NCBI RefSeq assembly: GCF_005280295.1
Contig: NZ_CP040020.1
Coordinates: 1,054,001-1,118,000 of the forward strand
Length of the DNA stretch: 64,000 nucleotides
Reading direction: 5' to 3'
From: Brevibacterium sp. CS2
GTDB lineage: Bacteria > Actinomycetota > Actinomycetes > Actinomycetales > Brevibacteriaceae
Each line of letters opens with the position of its first letter. Position 1 is the first letter of the stretch. Below the pieces are notes generated by a model. It was not told where the DNA came from. It saw only the letters and a list, made by a program, of their open reading frames with translations, and did no database searches. Positions 48,774-57,213 of the stretch are shown in pieces. The position numbers and the translations under genes were made by a program.

Positions 48774-49795
48774 CAGACGATCTCCGTCATCGCCGTGTTG
48801 AGGCCGGAGCCCACGCCCACGCAGAGCACGCGCTCGCCGCGCTCGAGCTTCTCCGATTCGAGGGCCAGGGTGATCGGCAGCGAGGCCGGGCCGACGTTGC
48901 CGAGCTGCGGGTAGGTCTTCGGGATGCGCTGGGGATCGAGCTCCGCGGCGGTGGCCACCGACTTCATGTGGACGTCGGAGATCTGGTGCATGATGTAGCG
49001 GTCCATGTGCTGCCAGTCCCAGCCGTCGGCGAGCGCCTCGTGCCAGGCGGAGGTGACGAGCTCCATGCCGTTGTCGAGCAGTCCCTTGGTGTCGGTGAAC
49101 ATGCCGTCGAAGCCGCCCACGCAGAGCTCGTGGTTCCGGGTCGCGCCGCGGGTCACCCCGCCGAGCACGCGGTGGCCCTCCGGGTGGCGGTCGGCCGGGC
49201 CGAGGACCGCGGCGGCGGCGCCGCAGCCCAGGGTCAGGGAGGCGAACTCGTTGAGGTACTCGTGCCGGGTGACGCCCGGGCGGGCGAGCCGCTCGACGGT
49301 GGCCCGCTGCACGCGCTGGGCGTCCTCGGCGGCGACGACCACGGCGTAGTCGAGCTGGCCGGAGTCGATCATCGTCGAGGCGACGGTCATCGCGTTGACG
49401 AAGCCCAGGCAGGCATTGGTGATGTCGAAGTTCATCGCCTGAGGGCCGAGGCCCATCTCGTGGTGGACGCGGGTGGCGACGGAGGGCTCGAGGTTCTCGC
49501 GGCTGACCGAGGCGTTGATCATCAGACCCACCTGGTCGGCGGAGATCCCGGCCTGCGCGAGGGCGGCGCGGCCGGCCTCGGCGGAGCCGGTGGCGAAGTC
49601 GCCGGGCTTCTCCCAGTTGCGGCGGGCGTGGACGCCGGCGACGCGCTGGAGGAGGCCCTTGGGGAGGCGGAGCTCCGCGAGGGTGTCCGCCAGGGTCTCG
49701 TCGAAGACCTCGGACTTCACTTCGATCGGTGCGGTGACCTCGGTGATCGAGAGGAGGGCGACGTTGTCATGTCGGAAAGTCGAGTTGCCGTTCAA
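48770..49795 (-). CDS. oleA: OleA, acyl-CoA head-to-head condensing thiolase
   Basis: A 341-residue member of the ketoacyl-synthase III/thiolase superfamily. Catalytic residues are Cys in FDITNACLGFVNAM, His in MHQISDVH and Asn in LGNVGPASLP; VAGVHARRNWEKPG and INASVSRENLEPS match OleA closely, including the Glu that reaches across the dimer. It joins two fatty acyl-CoAs by Claisen condensation to a 2-alkyl-3-oxo acid. The start appears to be TTG 49795, with no good ribosome binding site and no in-frame ATG nearby; this is the least certain start of the operon. It is the first gene of oleA-oleBC-oleD. Confidence 0.92.
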   Translation of the reverse strand: MNGNSTFRHDNVALLSITEVTAPIEVKSEVFDETLADTLAELRLPKGLLQRVAGVHARRNWEKPGDFATGSAEAGRAALAQAGISADQVGLMINASVSRENLEPSVATRVHHEMGLGPQAMNFDITNACLGFVNAMTVASTMIDSGQLDYAVVVAAEDAQRVQRATVERLARPGVTRHEYLNEFASLTLGCGAAAAVLGPADRHPEGHRVLGGVTRGATRNHELCVGGFDGMFTDTKGLLDNGMELVTSAWHEALADGWDWQHMDRYIMHQISDVHMKSVATAAELDPQRIPKTYPQLGNVGPASLPITLALESEKLERGERVLCVGVGSGLNTAMTEIVW

Positions 49796-50045
49796 GAGGG
49801 TCCGTTCGATGCAGGTGATGGTCGGGTGCGAGCCTCCCTCATCCTAATACCGCGGAGAACATGCTGGACACGGCGTTCGTTGAGACAATGGGCACTGCCG
49901 GAATCAGGGGCCTCGGAACGTGACCTGGACCACGCGCCGGCCGGATGCGGCGGCGGGAGGCAGGGCGGCGACGCGGGCCCAGCGGCGGACGTGGACGCGG
50001 GGGCGTAGCCTGGAGTGGGCTCGTCCCCGACCTCGGATCGAGCAC
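49796..50045. promoter_or_regulatory. Divergent promoter region between oleA and the thiol-disulfide genes
   Basis: On the minus strand TAGGAT (about 49842-49847) is a plausible -10 for oleA, followed by GGGAGG that is too far from the TTG start to serve it. On the plus strand TAGCCT near 50009 could drive the DsbA-like gene. No coding sequence is visible. Confidence 0.4.
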
Positions 50046-50117
50046 ATGCATCCCTCCTCCCGGCTGTTCTGGTTCTGAGCGATTCCTGTCAATATCGTCA
50101 TCATCGCCCTCATCACC

Positions 50118-50849
50118 GTGGGCATCCTCGCCATCGACGAGGACGGCGGGGAGCAGGCGCCGGTCGCCGGAGGCGAGGCCGCTGCGACGGCCGAGGCCGG
50201 GCCCCGGGCGGACGAGGTCCAGCGGATCGAGTCGACCGCGCGGCGCGATGCCGAGGACCCCTACGCGCTCGGACAGGTCGATGCGCCGGTCGCGATGGTC
50301 GTCTACTCCGACGGCCAGTGCCCGTACTGCGCGCAGCACGCCGCGACGACGGAGAGCGCGCTCATCGAGCAGTACGTCAACGCCGGCACCCTGCGCATCG
50401 AGTGGCGGGACATGGACTTCTTCGGCGAGGACTCGAACCGCGCCGCGCGGGCGGCCTGGGCGGCGGGTCGGCAGAGCATGTACCGCGAGTACCACGGTGC
50501 GCTGTTCGGCGACGGCGAGCAGCTGGGTCCGGCCGACCTCACCGAGGAGGAGCTCGTCGCGGTGGCGGAGCAGTTCGGCCTGGACGAGGAGGCCTTCCGG
50601 GCGGACATGGAATCCGCCGAGGCCTCCGCCTGGGTCGAGGCGAACGTCGAGGAGGCGAGCTCGATCGGCGCCTTCAACACCCCGAGCTTCCTCATCAACG
50701 GCCAGCCCCTGGCCGGGGCGCTGCCGGCCGAGGAGTTCGAGGCCGCGATCGAGCTCGCCGCTGAGGCCGCGCCCTACGACCCGGCGGGCGGGGGCTCTGA
50801 ATCGGGTCAGGATTCGGGTGCCGGGTCCGAACCGGCGTCCGAGGGCTGA
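50118..50849 (+). CDS. DsbA-like thioredoxin-fold protein; upstream ATG separated by in-frame stop
   Basis: A thioredoxin-fold oxidoreductase with the redox motif CPYC in YSDGQCPYCAQH and a cis-Pro loop in NTPSFLINGQPL. The membrane anchor is encoded partly upstream of the GTG at 50118: the same frame from ATG 50046 reads MHPSSRLFWF, a TGA at 50076-50078, then AIPVNIVIIALITVGILAID. A one-base change (TGG or CGA to TGA) would explain this, so the natural start is probably 50046 and the gene may be inactive or the base wrong. It precedes ccdA by ten bases, so the pair would handle extracytoplasmic disulfides. Confidence 0.72.
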   Translation: MGILAIDEDGGEQAPVAGGEAAATAEAGPRADEVQRIESTARRDAEDPYALGQVDAPVAMVVYSDGQCPYCAQHAATTESALIEQYVNAGTLRIEWRDMDFFGEDSNRAARAAWAAGRQSMYREYHGALFGDGEQLGPADLTEEELVAVAEQFGLDEEAFRADMESAEASAWVEANVEEASSIGAFNTPSFLINGQPLAGALPAEEFEAAIELAAEAAPYDPAGGGSESGQDSGAGSEPASEG

Positions 50850-50859
50850 GGTCGATCCG

Positions 50860-52002
50860 ATGACCATCGGCATCATCGCGGCCTTCCTCGGAGGCGTGCT
50901 CGCCCTGCTCAGCCCGTGCGGCGCGCTCCTCGTCCCGGCGTTCTTCGCGTTCACCACCGCGGGCGCCGGCCGGCTCCTCCTGCGCACCGGGATCTTCCTC
51001 CTCGGCCTGCTCACGATCCTGCTGCCGATGGGAGCCGGTGCCGGTCTCATCGGCAGCCTGCTCACCGAGCACCGCTCGACCCTCATCCTCGTCTCCGGGG
51101 CCGTGCTCGTCGTCCTCGGGATCCTCCAGATCCTCGGGATCGGCTTCGACCTGGGCGCCCGCCTGCCCGGCGGTGCGCGTGCTGCGACGGCGAGCGCCGG
51201 TCCGCGGGGTGCCCGCCGGGACACCGGGCTGTCCGGTACCGCCGGGGGCGCCGAACCCGCCGACCGGGCCGGGGGCACCGGATCAGCCGATCGGGCCGGG
51301 GGCGTCTCCGGGCTGCTGAGCTCCTATGTGCTCGGCATCGTGTCGGGCGTCGCCGGTTTCTGCACCGGACCCATCCTCGGAGCGGTCCTCACCATGGCGG
51401 CCTCGGCCGGCACCGCGGCATCCGGTCTGCTCCTGCTGTTCGTCTACGCCCTCGGGATCGCCGCCCCGATGCTCGTCATCGCCACGGTGTGGCAGCGGCT
51501 CGGCGCCTCCCGCCTGCGCTGGCTGCGCGGCCGCACGATCACCGTGGGCGGCCGGGAGTTCCACTCCACGCAGGTGATCGGCGGCCTCGTGTTCATCGCC
51601 GTCGGCCTCGTCTTCATGCTGACCAACGGGCTCATCGGAGTGCCCGAGGTGCTCTCGATGACCGTCGCGTCGTGGCTGCAGTCCACCGTGCTCGGGCTGC
51701 CGGCCTGGGCGAACGTGCTCATCGGTGCGGCCCTCCTCGTGATCCTGTGGTTCGTCGTCCTCACTCCGCTCACCGCCCCGGGTCGGCCCCTGGGTTTCCC
51801 GGCCGGAGAGACCTGGGCCGATGCGGCACGGCGCAGCCGTCCGGGAGGACCTGCCGCAGCGACGGCTCCGCGGAGCGGGCCGGGCAGTGCGGCTCGTGAG
51901 GACGAGGCCGAAGGAGAGCCCGGTGCGGCTCACGACTCTCCCGCCGAGGTCGTGTTCGCCTCGCGCCGCGAGCGGCTGCGCGCCGAGCGCCGCCGCCGCT
52001 GA
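50860..52002 (+). CDS. CcdA/DsbD-type transmembrane thiol transporter
   Basis: A 380-residue membrane protein with six helices of the CcdA core plus extra C-terminal ones. The two redox cysteines are visible in LSPCGALLVPAFFAF (helix 1) and AGFCTGPILGAVL (helix 4). A Gly/Ala-rich loop of about 55 residues lies between helices 3 and 4. The last 80 residues are cytoplasmic, charged and probably disordered. CcdA passes electrons from cytosolic thioredoxin to external thiol proteins, for cytochrome c maturation or disulfide repair. GAGG precedes ATG 50860. The DsbA-like gene directly upstream is the natural partner. Confidence 0.88.
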   Translation: MTIGIIAAFLGGVLALLSPCGALLVPAFFAFTTAGAGRLLLRTGIFLLGLLTILLPMGAGAGLIGSLLTEHRSTLILVSGAVLVVLGILQILGIGFDLGARLPGGARAATASAGPRGARRDTGLSGTAGGAEPADRAGGTGSADRAGGVSGLLSSYVLGIVSGVAGFCTGPILGAVLTMAASAGTAASGLLLLFVYALGIAAPMLVIATVWQRLGASRLRWLRGRTITVGGREFHSTQVIGGLVFIAVGLVFMLTNGLIGVPEVLSMTVASWLQSTVLGLPAWANVLIGAALLVILWFVVLTPLTAPGRPLGFPAGETWADAARRSRPGGPAAATAPRSGPGSAAREDEAEGEPGAAHDSPAEVVFASRRERLRAERRRR

Positions 52003-52235
52003 CAGACACCACCGGGCCCGCGTGCGAGCACGGGCCGGCCCGCGCCTCGGCGACGGCTCCCCGCAGGTTCCCATCCGGCTCCCCGTCCGCGGTTCGCCGT
52101 GCCCGCACCGGACCCTGCGGCGGCCGGTGTGCGCGCAGGCCCCGCCGGGGTCCCGGGCCGGGTAGGCTCGAGAGGAGACGCGCCCCTGCGCACGAGGCTG
52201 TGAGCAGGGCGGAAGTGAGAACCGGAGGAGTCGCC

Positions 52236-53039
52236 ATGACGAACGCCCACGCCCACACCACCAGCGCCCTGCCGATCGCCGAGCAGGTCGTCCTCGTCAC
52301 CGGCGGCGCCCGGGGACTCGGGGCCGCGGTCGTCAAGGCGTTCTTCCAGGAGGGCGCCGCGCTCGTCATCAACTACCGGCACAGCGCCGATGCCGCGCAC
52401 GAGCTCGCCGAGGCGATCCGCGCCCGCGGCGGCCAGGCGCTCGCCGTCGAGGCCGATGTCACCGACTTCCGCGCCGTGGTGGCGATGTTCGACGCCGCCC
52501 GCGCGGAGTTCGACCGGCCGGTGTCCACGGTGATCAACAATGCGCTCGTCGACTTCTCCTTCAACGGCGACGAGCGCGACGGCGCCGACGAGATCTCCTA
52601 CGCCGCGCTCGAGGCGCAGTACCGCGGCACGGTGGGCGGTGCGCTCAACGTCATCCAGGGTGCGATGAGCGGGTTCCGCGAGATCGGTTCGGGTCGTGTG
52701 GTCAACGTCGGCACGAACCTGTTCCAGAACCCCGTCGTGCCCTACCACGACTACACCGCGGCGAAGGCGGCCCTGCTGTCGCTCACCCGCACCTTCGCCA
52801 AGGACCTCGGCCCGTCCGGGGTGCGCGTGAACATGGTGTCCGGCGGGCTGCTGCGCACCACCGACGCCTCCTCGGCCACTCCGGCGGAGGTGTTCGACGC
52901 GATCGCGGCCGGCACGCCCCTGGGCCACGTCACCACGCCGGAGGAGTTCGCCTCGGCGATCACGTTCTTCGCCTCGCCCGCCTCCCGGGCCGTGACGGGG
53001 CAGAACCTCGTGGTCGACAACGGCCTCGTCATGGACTGA
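52236..53039 (+). CDS. SDR family 3-oxoacyl-ACP reductase-like protein
   Basis: A 267-residue SDR. VLVTGGARGLGAAVVKAFFQEGA is the nucleotide-binding loop, NNALVDFSFNG replaces NNAG, and the catalytic Tyr-Lys appears as YHDYTAAKAALLSLTR, with NVGTNLFQN in place of the usual Ser region (Thr instead of Ser). It resembles FabG paralogues of unknown substrate. GGAGGAG precedes ATG 52236. It stands alone; a hairpin-like region at about 52013-52036 separates it from ccdA, and a repeat-rich stretch follows. Confidence 0.85.
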   Translation: MTNAHAHTTSALPIAEQVVLVTGGARGLGAAVVKAFFQEGAALVINYRHSADAAHELAEAIRARGGQALAVEADVTDFRAVVAMFDAARAEFDRPVSTVINNALVDFSFNGDERDGADEISYAALEAQYRGTVGGALNVIQGAMSGFREIGSGRVVNVGTNLFQNPVVPYHDYTAAKAALLSLTRTFAKDLGPSGVRVNMVSGGLLRTTDASSATPAEVFDAIAAGTPLGHVTTPEEFASAITFFASPASRAVTGQNLVVDNGLVMD

Positions 53040-53063
53040 GCTGCGAGCTGCTCCGGGGCCGTC

Positions 53064-53136
53064 CCAGTGCGGTTCGTCCGGTACCGGGGTCACTGCAGTG
53101 CGGTTTCCGGGCGTCGACCGCACTGGATCGACCGGG
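53064..53136. repeat. CAGTGCGG repeat cluster between convergent genes
   Basis: CCAGTGCGGT (53064-53073) recurs as CAGTGCGGT near 53096 and, inverted, as ACCGCACTGG (53127-53136). GCGGTT/AACCGC and CCGGTACCGG add further symmetry. It lies between two convergent genes, as does the related palindrome at 26899-26950. Confidence 0.55.
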
Positions 53137-53212
53137 GAACCGCGTTCTGCGGCCGGCGGACTCCTGCCTGCCGGGTGTCGCCGGTGATCGTGTCCCGCCT
53201 CGCGCGGTCCGG

Positions 53213-53785
53213 TCAGCGCAGGTCGTCGAGGAAGGCGAGCACGCGGCGCCACATCAGGGCCGCGCTCGCCTCGTCGTACTCCGGGTTCGTCGGGTCGGCG
53301 AACAGGTGCCCGCTGCCCGGGTAGACGTAGTGCGCGGTCTGGGCGCCGGATTCGGCGGCGGAGCGGATGAGCCGCTGCGGCGCGCCCTCCTCGATCCACG
53401 GATCGCCGACACTGTGGTGGATCTCGAGCGGCACGTGGGGCTGCCAGCTCGTGGGCTTCGGCACCCCGCCGGCGTGGAACAGCAGGGAGCCCGCGGCGCG
53501 CGGGTCGCGCTTGCCCATCGACTGCGCCATCGCCGCGCCGAGCGAGAACCCGCCGAACACGAGCGGCCCCTCGAGCTCCTCGATGAGCGCCGAAGCGCGC
53601 CGGGCGAGCTCCGGGAAGCCCACCTCGTCGCGGTAGGCGATCCCCGGTTCGGTGGTCTCGAAGACGTGCCCGTCGTAGTAGTCGGGGGTATGGACGGTGT
53701 GCCCCGCATCGGTGAGGACGCGCGCCATGAGGCGGATGCCGTCGTTGAGGCCGACGGCGGAGTGGAAGAGAACGACAGTGGTCAT
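53213..53785 (-). CDS. Dienelactone hydrolase family protein
   Basis: A 190-residue compact alpha/beta hydrolase. The usual Cys nucleophile motif G-x-C-x-G is replaced by GGFSLGAAMAQ (Ser), the acid is in SVGDPWI and the His in PGSGHLFADPTNPEYD. This matches the small dienelactone-hydrolase-like group with Ser, not the aromatic-pathway enzyme itself. GAGGATGAGG supports ATG 53785. Transcribed alone; convergent with the SDR gene. Substrate unknown. Confidence 0.84.
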   Translation of the reverse strand: MTTVVLFHSAVGLNDGIRLMARVLTDAGHTVHTPDYYDGHVFETTEPGIAYRDEVGFPELARRASALIEELEGPLVFGGFSLGAAMAQSMGKRDPRAAGSLLFHAGGVPKPTSWQPHVPLEIHHSVGDPWIEEGAPQRLIRSAAESGAQTAHYVYPGSGHLFADPTNPEYDEASAALMWRRVLAFLDDLR

Positions 53786-54009
53786 GGCCTCATCCTCGCC
53801 CACGCCGCGGGCCCGCGCAACGGCGGTCGGCCCGGTCCGGCAGGACCCGGACGAGGAGCGGACCCGGCGCGGGAGGCGGGATGCGCACCGGGGCCATCCG
53901 GGTCGTAGGCTGAGAGGAGGTCCGCACTGTCGCGGGCCGCAGCCCGGGCCGCCCGGCCCGGTGCCTGCGTCGGCACCGCCGGCGCCCACCGCCGCCGCAT
54001 CGGAGGATC

Positions 54010-55227
54010 ATGGCCGTCACCCGTCGCCTTCCGCGCTGGCAGGAGCTCGCCCCGCTCCTGCAGTTCGATCTCACCCTCAACCGTCGGCGTGCACGCCTGA
54101 GCCGGGTCGGGGACATCGCCGATCTCCGCACGATCGCCCGCCGCCGCACGCCGCGGGCGGCCTTCGACTACGTCGACGGGGCGGCCGGGGCCGAGCGCAC
54201 CCACCAGGGCAACCGCGCGGCCTTCGACGACCTCGTGCTCACCCCGGCGATCCTCGCCGGCAACGCCGAGGTCGACCTGTCGACGACGATCGCCGGCCGC
54301 CGGTCCGCTCTGCCGGTGGGGATCGCGCCCACCGGGTTCACCCGGATGATGCAGACGGAGGGCGAGGTCGCCGGGGTCCGCGCCGCCGAGCACGCCGGCG
54401 TGCCCTTCACCCTGTCGACCATGGGCTCGCGGTCCGTCGAGGACGTCGCCGCCGCGGCCCCGGCGGCCACGAAGTGGTTCCAGCTCTACCTGTGGCGCGA
54501 CCACGAGGCGTCCCGCGCGCTCATCGAGCGGGCGTGGGCGAGCGGCTTCGAGACCCTGCTCGTCACCGTCGACACCGCGGTCGCAGGCCTGCGGCTGCGC
54601 GACACCCGCAACGGCATGACGGTGCCGCCCAAGCTCACCGCCGGCACGGTGCTCGACGCCTCGTACCGGCCGCAGTGGTGGTTCGACCTCCTCACCACGG
54701 ACCCGCTGACCTTCGCCTCGCTGTCGGGCAGCACCTCGGACCTCGCCTCGCTCATCAACGGGATGTTCGACCCGACGCTGAGCATCGAGGACCTCGCCTG
54801 GATCCGGGAGATCTGGCCGGGGAGGCTGTTCGTCAAGGGCGTGCTCACCGCCGACGACGCCCGCCGCTCGCTCGACACCGGCGCCGACGGCCTGATCGTG
54901 TCCAACCACGGCGGCCGGCAGCTCGACAAGGCCCCGGTCACCCTCGACGCCCTGCCCGAGGTGCGGGCCGCCGCCGGGGACGACGTCGAGATCATGTTCG
55001 ACTCCGGGATCATGACCGGATCCGATGTCATCGCCGCGCTCGCGCTCGGGGCGGACTTCGCGCTCATCGGCCGCGCCTATCTCTACGGCCTCATGGCCGC
55101 CGGTGAGGCCGGGGTGCGCAAGGTGCTCGAGATCCTCGAGCGGGAGATGCGGGTGACGATGCAGCTGATGGGGGCGGCGGACCTGTCCGAGCTCACCCCG
55201 GAGATGGTGCGCCGGATCGAGAGGTGA
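54010..55227 (+). CDS. FMN-dependent alpha-hydroxy-acid oxidase/dehydrogenase (LldD-like)
   Basis: A 405-residue TIM-barrel flavoprotein. It shows AFDYVDGAAGAERTHQGNRAAFDD, the FMN contacts PVGIAPTGFTRMM and FQLYLWRDH, the FMN-Lys in LFVKGVLTADDA, and the catalytic His-Gly-Gly-Arg in VSNHGGRQLDKAP. Members oxidise L-lactate, glycolate, mandelate or long-chain hydroxy acids. The 40-residue N-terminal extension before the barrel is basic. GGAGG precedes ATG 54010. No partner gene is adjacent. Confidence 0.9.
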   Translation: MAVTRRLPRWQELAPLLQFDLTLNRRRARLSRVGDIADLRTIARRRTPRAAFDYVDGAAGAERTHQGNRAAFDDLVLTPAILAGNAEVDLSTTIAGRRSALPVGIAPTGFTRMMQTEGEVAGVRAAEHAGVPFTLSTMGSRSVEDVAAAAPAATKWFQLYLWRDHEASRALIERAWASGFETLLVTVDTAVAGLRLRDTRNGMTVPPKLTAGTVLDASYRPQWWFDLLTTDPLTFASLSGSTSDLASLINGMFDPTLSIEDLAWIREIWPGRLFVKGVLTADDARRSLDTGADGLIVSNHGGRQLDKAPVTLDALPEVRAAAGDDVEIMFDSGIMTGSDVIAALALGADFALIGRAYLYGLMAAGEAGVRKVLEILEREMRVTMQLMGAADLSELTPEMVRRIER

Positions 55228-55276
55228 GGGCGCCTCGGCGGGGGACGCCGGCACCTGAACGCCTGAGCCACGACGA

Positions 55277-55307
55277 CGGCCGCCGCCCCCGGGGGGGTCG
55301 GCGGCCG
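55277..55307. terminator. Bidirectional terminator between convergent LldD-like and SDR genes
   Basis: CGGCCGCCG (55277-55285) pairs with CGGCGGCCG (55299-55307) around a loop with C and G runs. It is 50 bases after the LldD-like stop and 66 bases from the SDR stop. Confidence 0.65.
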
Positions 55308-55372
55308 CCGGGGCACTCAGCGAGGAGTGCCGCGGGATTCTTCCCGCTGCGGGCCTCAGCCCGCGGTGGAAC

Positions 55373-56158
55373 TCAGTACATCGCGTGCTGGCCGCCGTCG
55401 ATCGGGATGACGGTGCCGTTGATGAACCCGGCGTCCTCGCTGAGGAGGAAGCTCACCAGGCCGCCGACCTCCTCCGGCTTGCCGAAGCGCTTCATCGGGT
55501 TGACCGACACGAACTGCTCGCCGGCGGACTCCCAGTTGTCGGGATCCATCTGCTTGAGCGAGTTCTCGACCATCGCGGTCATGATCGCGCCCGGGGCGAT
55601 CGCGTTGATCCGGATGCCGAACTGGCCGTATTCGCGGGCGGAGTTGCGGGTGAGGCCGATGACGCCGTGCTTCGAGGCCGCGTAGCCCGACTGGTTGCCG
55701 ACGCCGCGGATGCCGCCGACGGAGGCGGTGTTGACGATCGAGCCGAAGCCCTGCTCGCGCATCTGCTTGAGGACGTGGGCCATGCCCTGGAACACGCCGT
55801 TGAGGTTGACGGCGATGACCTTGGCGAACTCCTCGGCGCCGAAGTCCTCGGTGAGGTTCTGCTTGCCCTCGATGCCGGCGTTGTTGAAGAAGCCGTCGAT
55901 CTTGCCGAACTTCGCCACCGTCGCGTCGACGTACTTCTTGACGTTCTCCTCGCGGGTGACGTCTGCGGTGATGACCTCGACCTGCACCTGCGGGGCGGCG
56001 TCGAGGACGAGCTGCTTCGTCGCTTCGAGCCCCTCGGCGTTGAGGTCGACGAGGACGAGCTGGGCGCCCTCGGCGGCGAGACGCTCCGCGACCGCCTGGC
56101 CCAGACCGGATCCGGCACCGGTGATGATGATGGACTTGCCTGCCTAGCGATCGGTCAT
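55373..56158 (-). pseudogene. SDR family oxidoreductase with amber stop at codon 5
   Basis: An otherwise intact 261-codon SDR gene. ATG 56158, preceded by GAGGAG, reads MTDR then TAG at 56144-56146, then AGKSIIITGAGSGLGQAVAERLAAEG and the complete remainder: FFNNAGIEG, NTASVGGIRG, Y-x3-K as GYAASKHGVIGL and INAIAPGAIMTAM. No alternative start exists before the nucleotide-binding loop, so reinitiation would give a non-functional protein (first GTG at 55987). Real nonsense mutation, base error or suppressor read-through are all possible. The sequence resembles glucose 1-dehydrogenase-like SDRs. Confidence 0.78.
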
Positions 56159-56372
56159 GTCGAATCACTCCTCGAGAATCGGGATCGGGCGGCCGTGGTG
56201 TCGCCGTCCTCCAGGACGACCGGATCTCGGTGCCGCGTGTTCCCGCCGCGGGCGTCTGTCGCGTCACACCCCGGAGCCTCGTGCGCGTGCCGCGGCTAGA
56301 CTGCGAGACGATGCCGACCACGCCCGAGGTGCCCGCCCGGATCCGGCCGCAGCCCCGTCGCGGGGACCGCCG

Positions 56373-57119
56373 GTGAGCACCTCTGTCGTCCTCATCGCGC
56401 TCGCCGCGATCCTCGTCGGCGCGGTGCTCCAGCGGCTGTCCGGCACCGGGGTGGGACTCGTCGTCGCACCCGTGCTCGCGCTGCTCCTCGGCCCGGCGCT
56501 CGGCGTGTTCATGACGAACGCGACGACGATCGTCTCCGGCTTCCTCATCATGCTCGCCGTCATCCGCGAGGTCGACTGGAAGCGCTACCTGATCTTCGCG
56601 CCCACCGCGCTGTTCGGCGCGATCCCGGCCGCGCTCCTCGTCCGCGAGCTCGACGCCGCCTGGCTCGACATCGTCATCGGCGGCGTCGTCCTGCTCGCCC
56701 TCGGCCTGACCTTCGGGATGCCGCGGGTGCCGCACGTGCAGTCGCCGGCGCTCACCGGGACGGCGGGACTCGTCGGCGGGTTCCTCAACACGAGCGCCGG
56801 GGTCGCCGCCCCCGCGATGGTCATCTACTCGCGGTTCGCCCGCTGGGACCAGCGCTCCTTCGCCGCCACCATGCAGCCGACCTTCATGACGATGGGGATC
56901 TTCTCCGTCGGCACGAAGGTCGCCGTCGGCGCCACGACCTTCGATCAGCTCCCGCCCTGGCAGCTGTTCGGGGCGATCGTCGTCACCGTGGTCCTCGGGA
57001 TCCGGATCGGCGGGTGGCTGTCTCGGCGGGTCCCCACCCACATCGCCCGCCGGCTCGCGATCACCCTCGCCGGTGCCGGCGGCGCGGTGGCGTTCGTGCG
57101 CGGCATCGTCATGCTCTGA
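56373..57119 (+). CDS. TauE/SafE-family (TSUP) anion exporter
   Basis: A 248-residue membrane protein with eight helices in two repeats. Typical blocks: GAVLQRLSGTGVGLVVAPVLALLLGPALG near the N-terminus and GGFLNTSAGVAAPAMVIYSRFARWDQRSFAATMQPTFM at the start of the second repeat. Members export sulfite, sulfoacetate or related organic anions. GTG 56373 follows GGGGA. It is divergent from the SDR gene and converges on the PrpE-linked gene. The specific ion is not evident. Confidence 0.87.
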   Translation: MSTSVVLIALAAILVGAVLQRLSGTGVGLVVAPVLALLLGPALGVFMTNATTIVSGFLIMLAVIREVDWKRYLIFAPTALFGAIPAALLVRELDAAWLDIVIGGVVLLALGLTFGMPRVPHVQSPALTGTAGLVGGFLNTSAGVAAPAMVIYSRFARWDQRSFAATMQPTFMTMGIFSVGTKVAVGATTFDQLPPWQLFGAIVVTVVLGIRIGGWLSRRVPTHIARRLAITLAGAGGAVAFVRGIVML

Positions 57120-57132
57120 CCGCGCACCCGCG

Positions 57133-57210
57133 TGACCCGGCACCCGCAATGACCCGGCACCCGCGGTGCGGTCGAGGAGCTGCGCGCTGATCCGGCACTC
57201 GCGGTGCGGT
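57133..57210. repeat. Three direct repeats between convergent genes
   Basis: TGACCCGGCACCCGC is found at 57133-57147 and 57150-57164. The second copy continues into GGTGCGGT, and the longer form recurs with two substitutions at 57188-57210. It fills nearly all of the convergent gap between the TSUP gene and the next leftward gene. Confidence 0.7.
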
Positions 57211-57213
57211 GGC

